Assembly (NCBI GenBank): GCA_016200205.1
Contig: JACQFF010000059.1
Location: forward strand, 1-36,190
Length of the DNA: 36,190 bases
DNA from: Planctomycetia bacterium
Lineage (GTDB): Bacteria; Planctomycetota; Planctomycetia; Pirellulales; PALSA-1355
Reading direction: 5' to 3'
Positions 1 to 9,348 of this stretch are shown here, piece by piece. A program made the position numbers and the translations under genes. The notes under the pieces are model-generated. The model ran no database searches. It was not told the DNA's origin and worked only from the letters and a program-made list of their open reading frames with translations. Each line of letters opens with the position of its first letter. Positions within the stretch are counted from its first letter, which is position 1.

Positions 1-510
1 CCCGCCTTGGCCCCTGCTGCAAATGCTAGCGTGCCGGAAAAAATCGACCCGCTGGAACGCGAGTTATTTGAGATCTTGCTGCATTTTCCGGAAATGTTCG
101 AGCAAATTGGGCAGGTGATCGAGCCTGCGCAATTGAGTTCCGCGGCGTGCCGGCAGGTGCTTGCGGAGTGCCTCCGATTGTGGTCGCAAGGGATTCTTCC
201 CGAGTTCGAACGACTGTTATTGGAGATTGACGATCCAGTGGTTAAAAACTTGCTAGTCGAGCTGGACGAAGGCGCGCGTGCGAAAGCGGGCAGCGAGTCG
301 GAAGTTCGACTGCGAGACGTGTTGGCCGGCTTCGAGCGCCGGCAACGAGAACAGCGGACGCGAAGCCGCACCGCGGCGTTGAAACAGGGGCAATTGCCCA
401 AGGAGGAGGAGCTGGCCGTGTTGCTGGAGCTCGAACAGCAACAACGTGCTCGGCAGCAGGAACAAGACGAACGAACCCGAACCGGTATTTCCGAGCCCAC
501 GGATGGGTAG
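1..510 (+). CDS. dnaG: DNA primase DnaG, C-terminal fragment (runs off the left edge)
   Basis: Frame is open to position 1; C-terminal helical sequence DPLERELFEILLHFPEMFEQI typical of the DnaG C-terminus; directly upstream of rpoD (classic dnaG-rpoD order). Confidence 0.75.
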   Translation, partial: PALAPAANASVPEKIDPLERELFEILLHFPEMFEQIGQVIEPAQLSSAACRQVLAECLRLWSQGILPEFERLLLEIDDPVVKNLLVELDEGARAKAGSESEVRLRDVLAGFERRQREQRTRSRTAALKQGQLPKEEELAVLLELEQQQRARQQEQDERTRTGISEPTDG

Positions 511-623
511 GATGCCGGAATCGGTTGATCGGCACCTGGCACGGAGCATGAAGCTCAGTTTCAGCGTGGCGATCCTTCGAAGTCAAGAGCGGGGCACCCG
601 CAGTGCCCGGGAGGATCTGACAG

Positions 624-2294
624 GTGGACCATTCAAACAAGGATTTGGACGAACTGGTCGCCAAGGGCAAGACCCAAGGATATCTGACCTACGATCAGGT
701 CAACGATTACTTGCCCGACGAAGCGGTTAACCCGGAAAAGCTCGACAGCCTTCTCATTGCGTTAGACGAACTGGGGATCGAGTTAGTCAACGAAGCTCCC
801 CCGCCGGATCCAAGCCACTGCGGCGGTGGCGCGGCGGCTCTCGACGGCCGTGCCGGGGAAGAGCTGGAAGTCGACGGGATCATTTCGGCTCTGCCCGCCA
901 AGGAATTGCCGAAGCTCAGCGATGATCCGGTGCGCATGTACCTGACGCAAATGGCGGAGATTCCGCTGTTGACCCGAGCTCAGGAAATTGCGCTGGCCAA
1001 GAAGATCGAAGTCACGCGGAAGCGCTTCCGCCGTACGGTTCTGGGCTGTGACTATACGATGCAGGCCACGATCCGCACCTTGGGTGAGGTGCATCGCGGC
1101 GCCTTGCCCTTCGATCGAACGATCAAAGTTTCGCTCACCGAGCGGCTCACCAAAGAGCAGATCATGGCGCGCATGCCGCACAATCTGCGGACGCTCGAGC
1201 ATCTGCTGGCGCAGAACCGCGAAGATTTTCGCAAACTGATCAGCAAGCGCACGAGTGCGGCCGAAGCGGCCACCGCTCGCAAGCGATTCTGCTGGCGGAG
1301 ACGCAAAAACCTCACCCTGGTCGAAGAACTCAGTTTACGTACGCGGCGCGTGCAGCCGATGGTACGCCAGTTGCGGGAGATGTCGCGCCGCATGGATTGC
1401 CTGCGGGCCCGATTGGCCGACATCAAGCACGATCAATCGGCCCAAGACGAACGGGCGAACCTGCGCAAGGAACTGCGAGAGCTGATGCTCGTGACGCTGG
1501 AAAGCCCGGCCAGCTTGCGCAAACGCTGCGCACTGATCGAGCGACAGTATTACGACTATGAGCTGGTCAAGCGGCAGCTCTCGAGCGGCAACTTGAGGCT
1601 CGTGGTCTCGATCGCCAAGAAATACCGCAATCGCGGGCTGAGCTTCTTGGACCTGATCCAGGAGGGCAACACGGGCCTGATGCGGGCGGTCGATAAGTTC
1701 GAGTATCGCCGCGGCTACAAGTTCTCGACGTACGCCACGTGGTGGATTCGCCAGGCGATCACGCGGGCCATCGCCGATCAGGCCCGCACGATCCGGATCC
1801 CGGTGCACATGATCGACGTGTTGTCTCGCTTGCGTAATATTTCCAAGAAGCTCTTGCAAGAGTTGGGTCGAGAACCGACAACAGAAGAAACGGCCCGCGC
1901 CGCCGAGATCAGCGTGGAAGAAACACGCCGGGTGTTGAACATAGGGCGGCATCCGGTTAGTTTGGATCGGCCGGTAGGCGAGAGCGAAGATTGCAGTTTC
2001 GGCGAATTTTTGGAGGACGAAGGGACCCAAAGCCCTTTGACCACGGCCACCCATGCGATGCTTAAGGACAAAATCGAGGGTTTGCTCAAGACCCTCACGT
2101 ATCGCGAGCGGGAAATCATCCGCTTGCGCTATGGGCTGGGCGACGGCTACACCTACACTTTGGAAGAAGTGGGCCGGATCTTCAAGGTTACGCGCGAACG
2201 CGTGCGGCAGATCGAAGCCAAGGCGGTGCGCAAATTGCAGCACCCGGTCCGCAGCCAGCAACTCTCAGGCTTCCTGGGGGGAGTCGCTGGTTGA
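624..2294 (+). CDS. rpoD: RNA polymerase sigma factor RpoD (sigma-70 family), GTG start
   Basis: Region 1.1-like N-terminus; region 2 [75 protein letters not shown]; region 4.2 [30 protein letters not shown]. Confidence 0.96.
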   Translation: MDHSNKDLDELVAKGKTQGYLTYDQVNDYLPDEAVNPEKLDSLLIALDELGIELVNEAPPPDPSHCGGGAAALDGRAGEELEVDGIISALPAKELPKLSDDPVRMYLTQMAEIPLLTRAQEIALAKKIEVTRKRFRRTVLGCDYTMQATIRTLGEVHRGALPFDRTIKVSLTERLTKEQIMARMPHNLRTLEHLLAQNREDFRKLISKRTSAAEAATARKRFCWRRRKNLTLVEELSLRTRRVQPMVRQLREMSRRMDCLRARLADIKHDQSAQDERANLRKELRELMLVTLESPASLRKRCALIERQYYDYELVKRQLSSGNLRLVVSIAKKYRNRGLSFLDLIQEGNTGLMRAVDKFEYRRGYKFSTYATWWIRQAITRAIADQARTIRIPVHMIDVLSRLRNISKKLLQELGREPTTEETARAAEISVEETRRVLNIGRHPVSLDRPVGESEDCSFGEFLEDEGTQSPLTTATHAMLKDKIEGLLKTLTYREREIIRLRYGLGDGYTYTLEEVGRIFKVTRERVRQIEAKAVRKLQHPVRSQQLSGFLGGVAG

Positions 2295-2312
2295 GATCCA
2301 CGAGCGAGCGAT

Positions 2313-2346
2313 AAGCCGCTGGCCGCCGGGCCAGCGGCTTTTTTTA
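2313..2346 (+). terminator. Rho-independent terminator of rpoD
   Basis: Perfect 12-bp stem AAGCCGCTGGCC-gccg-GGCCAGCGGCTT followed by a T-tract, 19 nt after the rpoD stop. Confidence 0.93.
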
Positions 2347-2502
2347 ATGAGCGGCATGATACAATAGGCACCTACAGATTGACAGGCTCTAACAAAACCG
2401 ACGAGGACCGGCTCAATTTTGCCGCAGTCCACGGAGCAAAACGCGACTCGCCCCTTCCGCGAGGAGTTTTGTTGGAGTACCTCAGAGAGCGAGAGACGTT
2501 CC

Positions 2503-3228
2503 ATGGCTGTTACCGCCAGCGCCCTGCGCGAGCTTCACAGAATTCATCGGCAATTGACGGATCTGCGCGAGCGAAAAGAACGAGGGCCCAAGCAAATCCG
2601 GGCCCGCGAGGCCAACTTGGCGCGCCTGGCCGACGAACTGACAAAACTTCAGGCCGATCATAAGGCTGCCCGCGTCCGCAGCGATCAGAAGCAACTGCTG
2701 CTCAAAAGTGGCGAGGACAAAGTCGAGAGTTTGAAAGTCAAACTGAACGCAGCCGCCAGCAATCGCGAGTATCAGGTACTCAAAGACCAGATCGCCGCCG
2801 ATCAAATGGCCGGCAGCGTGTTGGCCGACGAAATCTTGGAGGCGATGGAAAAGATCGACGAGTTGGCGGCACAGATTGCCGAACAGCAAAAGAAGATCGC
2901 GGTGTCCAAAGAGGAATTGGCCAAAGCCCAGCAGTCCGTCCTCGAGCAGGCCGAGTTGCTTGAAACCGACCTGAAGCGGCTGGAGGCCCAACTGCGTGAA
3001 GCCGAGGCGGCGCTGCCGACCGACTTTCGCGAGAACTACCAACGCGTCGTCAATTCCAAACAGGATGACGCGATGGCCGAAGTGCAGGGAGACTTTTGCG
3101 GCGGCTGCTATCAACAACTCACCCCCAACAGCATGGCCGAATTGAGCATGTCGGTGGCGATCTTCTGCCGCAACTGCGGGCGACTGATCTATCTGCCCGA
3201 AGATCGGACCCCCTCGCAAAACCGCTAA
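2503..3228 (+). CDS. Zinc ribbon domain protein with N-terminal coiled coil (C4-type, DUF164/CT398-like)
   Basis: Long heptad-rich helices followed by [32 protein letters not shown] (CxxC...CxxC). ATG at 2503 preferred over the longer ORF start at 2419. Confidence 0.8.
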   Translation: MAVTASALRELHRIHRQLTDLRERKERGPKQIRAREANLARLADELTKLQADHKAARVRSDQKQLLLKSGEDKVESLKVKLNAAASNREYQVLKDQIAADQMAGSVLADEILEAMEKIDELAAQIAEQQKKIAVSKEELAKAQQSVLEQAELLETDLKRLEAQLREAEAALPTDFRENYQRVVNSKQDDAMAEVQGDFCGGCYQQLTPNSMAELSMSVAIFCRNCGRLIYLPEDRTPSQNR

Positions 3229-3271
3229 TCATGGTTTACAGATAAGCTTTTATGGGGCACAATATGCCGTT

Positions 3272-3303
3272 GCGGTCTCCTCACGGCGGAGGCCGCGTTT
3301 TTT
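3272..3303 (+). terminator. Probable intrinsic terminator between the zinc-ribbon gene and greA
   Basis: GCGGtCTCC-tcacggc-GGAGgCCGC stem followed by GTTTTTT. Confidence 0.75.
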
Positions 3304-3328
3304 GCGCACTCGATTGAGATGGTTGAAC

Positions 3329-3808
3329 ATGTCCGAAACCATTCCGATGACCCGTACCGGGTACGACAAGATCAAAGCCGAATTGGACCACCTCGAAGGG
3401 GTCGAAATGCCGGCCATGGCCTCGCTCGTCGCGGCCGCGCGCAACCAGGGCGACCTGGCCGAAAACGCCGAATACCACGGCGCGCGCGAATCGCAGGGCC
3501 TGCTGCAAGCGAAAATCAACCTGCTGCGCGACAAGCTCTCCCGCGCCTTGCTGATCGACACCTCGAAGCTGCCCAAAGACGAAGTGGTGTTTGGAGCCAC
3601 CGTGGTCGTGAAGGATCTCGATTTTGGCGACGAGGAGATCTTCATCTTGGTCGGCGCCGGCGAGGAGGACTACGATGCCGGCAAGATCCTGGTCACCAGT
3701 CCGCTCGCTCAAGGCCTGATGGGCAAGAAAGTCGGCGACAAAACCGAGATTCCCGTGCCCAAGGGCACGATGAGTTTCGAGATCATCGAGATTCGCTTCG
3801 AGGAATAA
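3329..3808 (+). CDS. greA: Transcription elongation factor GreA
   Basis: [30 protein letters not shown]...[20 protein letters not shown]...; C-terminal [32 protein letters not shown]. Confidence 0.95.
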   Translation: MSETIPMTRTGYDKIKAELDHLEGVEMPAMASLVAAARNQGDLAENAEYHGARESQGLLQAKINLLRDKLSRALLIDTSKLPKDEVVFGATVVVKDLDFGDEEIFILVGAGEEDYDAGKILVTSPLAQGLMGKKVGDKTEIPVPKGTMSFEIIEIRFEE

Positions 3809-3943
3809 GCGTGCATTGACGCGCCATGCCGGCCGTGCTGCTGCGCTTGTTCGCCGTCCATGGGGCCATCGACGCTCGGGCGATCGTGCGAGTCGCCGCG
3901 ATGGGCGCGGCCATCGCCCGTCGCCGGACGTTACCACGGTCGA

Positions 3944-4261
3944 TTAACTCTCGGGGTCACCTGATTCGGCAAGTGCTCGTTGCAGGCGCGCAGTCAGGTC
4001 GGCCTTAGCGACGTCGCGCACCAGAATTCGCTTGTTTGGTGATGTCTCGCCGCCGAGCAATTCGAATTGGCTCTTGCGCAGCGAAAGTTCATCGCTCAAG
4101 ACGGCGATAATCGCCTTATTGGCTTTGCCCTTTTCGGGCGCTTGCGTCACGGAGACTTGCAGGCTGCCGGCCTGCTCGCCGCGGATGCAGTTGCGGCGAG
4201 CCCCGGCATGGGCCCGGACCGGCAGAATCGTTCCCTGCGGATGGCTCTCCAGCGCGATCAT
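3944..4261 (-). CDS. DUF167 / YggU family protein
   Basis: MIALESHPQGTILPVRAHAGARRNCIRGEQAGSLQVSVTQAPEKGKANKAIIAVLSDELSLRKSQFELLGGETSPNKRILV, typical DUF167. ATG overlaps the TGA of the upstream yggS (ATGA). Confidence 0.88.
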   Translation of the reverse strand: MIALESHPQGTILPVRAHAGARRNCIRGEQAGSLQVSVTQAPEKGKANKAIIAVLSDELSLRKSQFELLGGETSPNKRILVRDVAKADLTARLQRALAESGDPES

Positions 4262-4965
4262 AGCGGGACTCCTTCGAACAGCGCCGAGCCGACCCGCACT
4301 ATCGTGGCGCCCTCGTCGATCGCCACTTCGAAATCGCCGCTCATCCCCATCGAAAGTTCGGATAATGAAACGTCCGCCGGGCAGATTGCCGCCAAGCGGT
4401 CGCGCAACCGGCGCAACTGCGCGAAATCGCGCCGGGCCGCCGCCGCGCCGCCCGTGAGACTGGCCATGCCCATTAGGCCGCAAATCTTCACGTGGGAGAA
4501 TTTCTCTGCCTTCTCCAAAAGCGGCTTGAGCTCGCCGGGGGGCAGCCCTGTTTTGGTAATTTCGCCCGAGATATTGACTTCCAAGAGCACAGCCGGGCGA
4601 AGGCCAAGCTCGGCGGCATCGTCGTTGAGGGCCGACAACAGCCGGCGGCTATCGATCGATTGAACCAGATGCACCAGCGGCAGCGTGCGGCGGATTTTGT
4701 TGCGCTGCAAATGGCCGATCAAATGCCAACGGACCGCCGGATCGGCAAGTTCCGCCGCTTTCGACCACAACTCTTGCGGTCGGCTTTCGCCCAGCTCGGT
4801 GCAGCCGGCCTTGACCAGCGCGGCTGCGATTTCCGCGGGCACATACTTGGTGACGGCCAGCAGCGTGATGGCACCAGGTTCTCGGCCGCTCTTGCGGGCG
4901 GCGTCCGCGATCCGCCCACGGACTCGGGCCAGGTTTTCCGCGATTCGTCCGCCGAGGTCGGTCAT
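4258..4965 (-). CDS. YggS family pyridoxal-phosphate-dependent enzyme
   Basis: LLAVTKYVPAEIAAALVKAGCTELGESRPQEL...WHLIGHLQRNKIRR...VNISGEITKTGL...LSMGMSGDFEVAIDEGATIVRVGSALFEG. Start placed at MTDLGG. Confidence 0.93.
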   Translation of the reverse strand: MTDLGGRIAENLARVRGRIADAARKSGREPGAITLLAVTKYVPAEIAAALVKAGCTELGESRPQELWSKAAELADPAVRWHLIGHLQRNKIRRTLPLVHLVQSIDSRRLLSALNDDAAELGLRPAVLLEVNISGEITKTGLPPGELKPLLEKAEKFSHVKICGLMGMASLTGGAAAARRDFAQLRRLRDRLAAICPADVSLSELSMGMSGDFEVAIDEGATIVRVGSALFEGVPL

Positions 4966-4969
4966 GAGG

Positions 4970-6904
4970 TCATTCGATCTCCAACAGTGTCTTGACATGG
5001 CCGTCGGTTTGGAAATGGCCGACGAGAAACTCGGTCATCAGGTTTTTTCCGAGCACGGTTCGGATGTCGGGAGTAGCAAGCGAACGATAGACGAGCCACT
5101 GCGATTTGCCGACCTGGGCCCGGTATCCCACGGCGACGTCAGACGGCGTAATCTCGCGTTGTTGTGCCACCGTCAATTGACGCCAGGTGACCTCTTTATT
5201 CAGACGGCTGGCGTCGAGGTCGATGAACAGTGGAGCGAATAGGCACTGGCCTTCGGCCCCTTGCGTCAGTTCCAGCCCATCGTGGCTCGCTTGCAGATTA
5301 CCACGCGAAGCGCCCGTCCGCCATTCGTTCAAGGCCAGCGGCAGCACGCGAGCGCGGGGTCGGGGGCCGACCAAGAGCGAGCCCTCGCGTGTTTCACGTT
5401 CGGGGTCGAAACTCGAATGACCACTCGATGGCAACGTGCCGCGATATTCAATCGTGCCCTGCTGAATCCCCAAAACGGCGTCGGCCAGGAAAACAAACCG
5501 ATCGTTGCGGCCCAACAGCATGTGCCGTTGGACCGTGACTTCTTCGGAAAGCCGCATTTCGAGTTCGAGATAGTCGACCTCGTCGTCAGAAACCCAGCAA
5601 GTTTGTTCCCAGTTTGCCACTCGTTCGAGTGGCCGGCCGTTGAAGCGGACGTCGAGTTTCCAGATGCCCGACCAAAGACACCGACTGTCGACGCTCAATT
5701 CGGTAGCGACCCGCTGTCCGCCATACGACACGGTCAGTCGCGGCGCTTTTCGACTCCAGTCCGGCCGCAGCATGGCAAGGCCCGCCCATTCGTCTTGGAA
5801 CGCCGGAGAGGGGAGCGTTTTGCCGCGAATTTTACGCAAGGCCTGGCGGCCGTTTTCGACCAGTCGAAAAACTCGCTCCGTGGCGCGATCGTCCGCGAAG
5901 CTCAATGCCGTCTTGAGCAGATTCGAATCCCACGGTTTCGAGTCCGCACGCGAGAATACTTGTTGGCCATTGGTCCGCGAGAGCCGCAAAGCGTGCTCGA
6001 CGAGCCCGGCATACTGCCGCTGGGTCTCTCGGTCGCACCATCCCTGACTCAACTCGTGGCCGATCGCTTGCGAGCGCGTCCAACAAGCCAGCAAGGGCCG
6101 TAGCAAGTGCAAGTGCCGGCCATGCGGCAATCCTTCACCGTCGAGCAATTCGTCGATCGATCGCGAGATCGTCCGCCGGCCCTCGTCGGCCAATTCCTGG
6201 CAGGTCTCGATTTCCGGAAACGAATAGGCCAGCGCGAGCGGCAGCTCGCCGCCAAGCAATTGCATGGCGAGCACATCGTCTGCGGTTGGTCCTTCATTAC
6301 TGGCGATCGAAATCAGCCGATTCACGAGCTGCCACCATGGCCGCGAGGGCAAATGGGCCGTCAACCGCGGAAGAGCGCCGCACCAGGCGAGGCACTCAAG
6401 CCCCAGCGCGGCCGATGCCGGCGTAGACGCCACGCGAGCGAGCCGGCACGCGACGTCGTTCTCGAGCGCTGTCACTTTCCGCCGCGCCGATTCGTCGAGC
6501 TTGCGCAGGGTCTCAATGAGTTCGAGCGTCTGGTCTAGCGGTACGGCAGACCCCGCTTCTCGGGTGCTACGAGCGGCTTGTCCTCCCGCGCTTCCCGCGC
6601 TGATGGTCGAGCCTTCAGTGGCACCCAAACCCAAAACCCCAGAAGGATGCAACACTTCCTCCAAGCCTTCCGGAAGGGCCCAAGTCAGCGCCGAGCGTTT
6701 GCCAGGCAACAGCGAACCGACGGGGCAAAACTTTCGCTTGGCAAGATGCCTGCACCAGGCCGCCCAGTTCTGCTCGTCGGCTGGCGACTCGTAGGATTGG
6801 CGGACCTGACGCGGCGCTCGCTTGTGCCAAGGCCCCGCCGGGCCCACTACGACGGAATTACGGTTTTTTCCAGTTCGTTTCTCTTCGCTCGTGAGGATGG
6901 CCAT
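4970..6904 (-). CDS. Conserved-looking hypothetical protein, 644 aa; C-terminal half resembles a heparinase II/III-type beta-sandwich
   Basis: Full-length ORF with helical N-terminal half and beta-rich C-terminal half (WKLDVRFNGRPLERVANWEQTCWVSDDEVDYLELEMRLSEEVTVQRHMLLGRNDRFVFLADAVLG); stop lies 4 nt upstream of the yggS start. Family call tentative. Confidence 0.6.
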   Translation of the reverse strand: MAILTSEEKRTGKNRNSVVVGPAGPWHKRAPRQVRQSYESPADEQNWAAWCRHLAKRKFCPVGSLLPGKRSALTWALPEGLEEVLHPSGVLGLGATEGSTISAGSAGGQAARSTREAGSAVPLDQTLELIETLRKLDESARRKVTALENDVACRLARVASTPASAALGLECLAWCGALPRLTAHLPSRPWWQLVNRLISIASNEGPTADDVLAMQLLGGELPLALAYSFPEIETCQELADEGRRTISRSIDELLDGEGLPHGRHLHLLRPLLACWTRSQAIGHELSQGWCDRETQRQYAGLVEHALRLSRTNGQQVFSRADSKPWDSNLLKTALSFADDRATERVFRLVENGRQALRKIRGKTLPSPAFQDEWAGLAMLRPDWSRKAPRLTVSYGGQRVATELSVDSRCLWSGIWKLDVRFNGRPLERVANWEQTCWVSDDEVDYLELEMRLSEEVTVQRHMLLGRNDRFVFLADAVLGIQQGTIEYRGTLPSSGHSSFDPERETREGSLLVGPRPRARVLPLALNEWRTGASRGNLQASHDGLELTQGAEGQCLFAPLFIDLDASRLNKEVTWRQLTVAQQREITPSDVAVGYRAQVGKSQWLVYRSLATPDIRTVLGKNLMTEFLVGHFQTDGHVKTLLEIE

Positions 6905-7381
6905 TATTCAATCGGCTCGCGGATTTTTGAGCCCACGACATGAAAACGATCGTGGGCGACGAACTTGCGAGCGGTCGATTCCTTGGTTGCACAAAAAATG
7001 GATAAGCGGGTATCTTAACAATCGGAGGCCAGTTCATCTTGTCCCTTTGACAAGATTTTCGGGGCCATTCAGTGTTTCGCGCCAGGAACTACTAACCAGA
7101 AGCCCAAGCGAGGGAGAATCGGTCGCAAGTTCGCGGATCGTTCTGGCTTGCCAGGATGATGCAACTGCTAGTACGATGTTTGGGTGGCATCGACAACCCG
7201 TTGTCGGTGTCGTGAAACAACACGAGGGCTCTGCGGGACCGTTGCCGGTGCTGATAAGCCCTCTTGTTCCTGCGGAACCCAGACAACAAGTGGACTGGGC
7301 CGCCCAGTTATCGTATCGCTTGCACTTGCCTAATGTTGTTGCGCTTCGGGTTAGTGCCGCGACGAAAGGTGAGCTCATATT

Positions 7382-8128
7382 ATGCCAGGACTGCGATCTC
7401 GAGGTTTTTCTATCGCGATCGGCTTTTTCGTCCTCGGGGCTGGGACGCTGTCCGCGCGGTCTGCCGAGCCGGCCGCGGAAACGGGCCTTACGAGCGTGAA
7501 ACCTGCCTCAAAACCCTTGGCGAAGGATCCGCCGGGCATGAAGCGGCTGATGCCTGGCTACGACGTCTGGATCGATCCCAAAAACAACCGAGTCGTCCTG
7601 GACGGCACCGTTTGCCTGCGAGAAGGCCAGTTGGAGATGTTCGCCTGCACCAAGGGGACCAAAGAACACGAGTCGATCGTGTCGGCCGACACCAAGGCTT
7701 ATGCCGTCCACGCGGCCCTGCTGGCCGTGGGTGCCCAGGCCGGCACGCCCGTGGAGTTTCAGCCCAGCTACAAGCCCGCCACGGGCACCCAAATCGAAAT
7801 CACCGTCGTGTGGACCGACAAAGCCGGCACGGTGCATCGCGACCGAGGCCAGGACTGGGTTCGCAACGTCAAGACGGGCAAGCCCATGGAATTTCCTTGG
7901 GTCTTCGCCGGCAGCGGATTTTTCGAAGATGAATCGACCCACGAAAAGCACTACATGGCCGAATCAGGCGATTTCATTTGCGTCTCGAACTTTCCCACCG
8001 CCATGCTCGATCTGCCAGTCGCAAGCAGCCAATCCAACGACGAGCTTCTATATCAGGCCTTTACCGACCACATCCCCCCGCTGGGCACAAGAGTGCGGCT
8101 GGTGCTGACGCCGAAGGTGACGAAATGA
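7382..8128 (+). CDS. YdjY domain-containing secreted protein
   Basis: Signal-peptide-like N-terminus; LMPGYDVWIDPKNNRVVLDGTVCLREGQLEMFACTKGTKEHESIVSADTKAYAVHAALLAVGAQAGTPVEF matches the YdjY pattern. Confidence 0.75.
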   Translation: MPGLRSRGFSIAIGFFVLGAGTLSARSAEPAAETGLTSVKPASKPLAKDPPGMKRLMPGYDVWIDPKNNRVVLDGTVCLREGQLEMFACTKGTKEHESIVSADTKAYAVHAALLAVGAQAGTPVEFQPSYKPATGTQIEITVVWTDKAGTVHRDRGQDWVRNVKTGKPMEFPWVFAGSGFFEDESTHEKHYMAESGDFICVSNFPTAMLDLPVASSQSNDELLYQAFTDHIPPLGTRVRLVLTPKVTK

Positions 8129-8222
8129 CGCCCGCGCGTTAAATTGACTGTTGCGCTTGACCGACGCGGTTTTCTTCAACCGTCAATCGCCTCGCCAAAG
8201 GGCGCGAACGGAGGACGCTGCG

Positions 8223-8720
8223 ATGAAACGGACATTCCTGGCGCTCGGCGGCCTGTTGCTCGTATCAGTGCTCGCTACCACGATGCAAGCCAGTACGAGT
8301 GTTCCGAAACGGCCGCACTCGTTGACTGATTACAAACAGCCAGCCGGGCAGCACGGAGAGTCGACAAACCCACATCTGGAGTATTTGCACAACCAATACC
8401 GCCGGCTCGCAACCGCCGGCTGCCATCCGAGCCGTGCCGCCGTCCTGGCGAAGACTCTGGGTGATTCAGGCGCTAACAGCGCCAATCGGCCGGAGGTCCG
8501 AAAACAACTCGCCGGGCTGGTAAAGCATCTATCGCCGGTCGAGCGCAAAGAGTTGCAGCGATTCTGGCTTATCGAAGCCAATTACCAGAAATACCAGCAG
8601 CAGCGTGCCAAGAAGCTCCCCGCCATGGGCGGCACCGACAGACCACGCGACCCGTGGCTGGACAAGCTTGCCCATCAGCACGACGAGCGCCAACAGGCAA
8701 CCAGCAAAAGCGATCGATAA
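8223..8720 (+). CDS. Small secreted hypothetical protein
   Basis: MKRTFLALGGLLLVSVLATTMQAS signal peptide followed by a soluble, basic, helical sequence; ATG at 8223. Confidence 0.6.
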   Translation: MKRTFLALGGLLLVSVLATTMQASTSVPKRPHSLTDYKQPAGQHGESTNPHLEYLHNQYRRLATAGCHPSRAAVLAKTLGDSGANSANRPEVRKQLAGLVKHLSPVERKELQRFWLIEANYQKYQQQRAKKLPAMGGTDRPRDPWLDKLAHQHDERQQATSKSDR

Positions 8721-8809
8721 CCACGTTGATTCGTTTGCTGCCGCGTGTTCTCAACCGTTGTCGAGTTTTCATTGTTGGGTCGCGCAGGGGCATTACCACT
8801 GTTGCGTCT

Positions 8810-8845
8810 GGTGGCACGCAGGCGCACATGTGCGTCTGGGCCACC
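8810..8845. repeat. Imperfect palindrome
   Basis: GGTGGCacgcaggCGCAC-at-GTGCGtctggGCCACC. Confidence 0.6.
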
Positions 8846-8975
8846 CGCGCATCGCAGAAACCGGCAAAAAACCGCGCGAAGTGGTGCTCAAAGACGTTGG
8901 CGATTATGTGGCAAGTCTGATCGCGGCGTTGGCGTAGCGCGGGCGCCACATCTTTTGACCGACTCACGGGTCATA

Positions 8976-9238
8976 TGGGCCAAAGGCCCAAGCTGCATCA
9001 GCCAGGGGCATCGCCCCTGGCATCGTGCGCTCTACGAACATTTCAAGCCCCAACGGGGCGATCTGACCCATCAACACAAAGCGCGTTCAAGCGATACGTA
9101 CTGTTCACCTTACGGAGCGACCGGGGGTCGCCGTCCCCGCGAGGAGACAGATCGCCCCGGTGGGGCTTGCGAGGGGCTCGCGCTGGATCGTTCCGAGGGG
9201 CGTTGCCCCTGGCTGTCACAGGTTGGGCCTTTGGCCCA
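8976..9238. repeat. Long imperfect inverted repeat (about 90-bp arms, ~82-nt spacer) with nested hairpins
   Basis: Left arm TGGGCCAAAGGCCCAagctgcatCAGCCAGGGGCAtCGCCCCT...CAAGCCCCAaCGGGGCGATCTG (8976-9065) matches the reverse complement of the right arm TGGGCCAAAGGCCCAacctgtgaCAGCCAGGGGCAaCGCCCCT...CAAGCCCCAcCGGGGCGATCTG (9148-9238). Confidence 0.9.
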
Positions 9239-9330
9239 CAACAAACCGCGTATTTCCTCCGACGCGGGATTCGGCGGGAGCAAGGATCAACGACCCGACG
9301 CGCGGCTTGAGCGCTATCATGCGCGCTCTT

Positions 9331-9346
9331 TCAGGCTAAAGCCTGA
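9331..9346. repeat. Short palindrome TCAGGCTAAAGCCTGA at the 3' end of the DUF1501 gene
   Basis: Perfect 7-bp arms around AA; immediately downstream of the minus-strand TAG stop at 9349-9351. Confidence 0.7.
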
Positions 9347-9348
9347 CC

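Noticed and set aside
1335-2261. 308-aa minus-strand ORF across rpoD
   Set aside because: Mirror of the conserved sigma-70 regions; no independent motifs.
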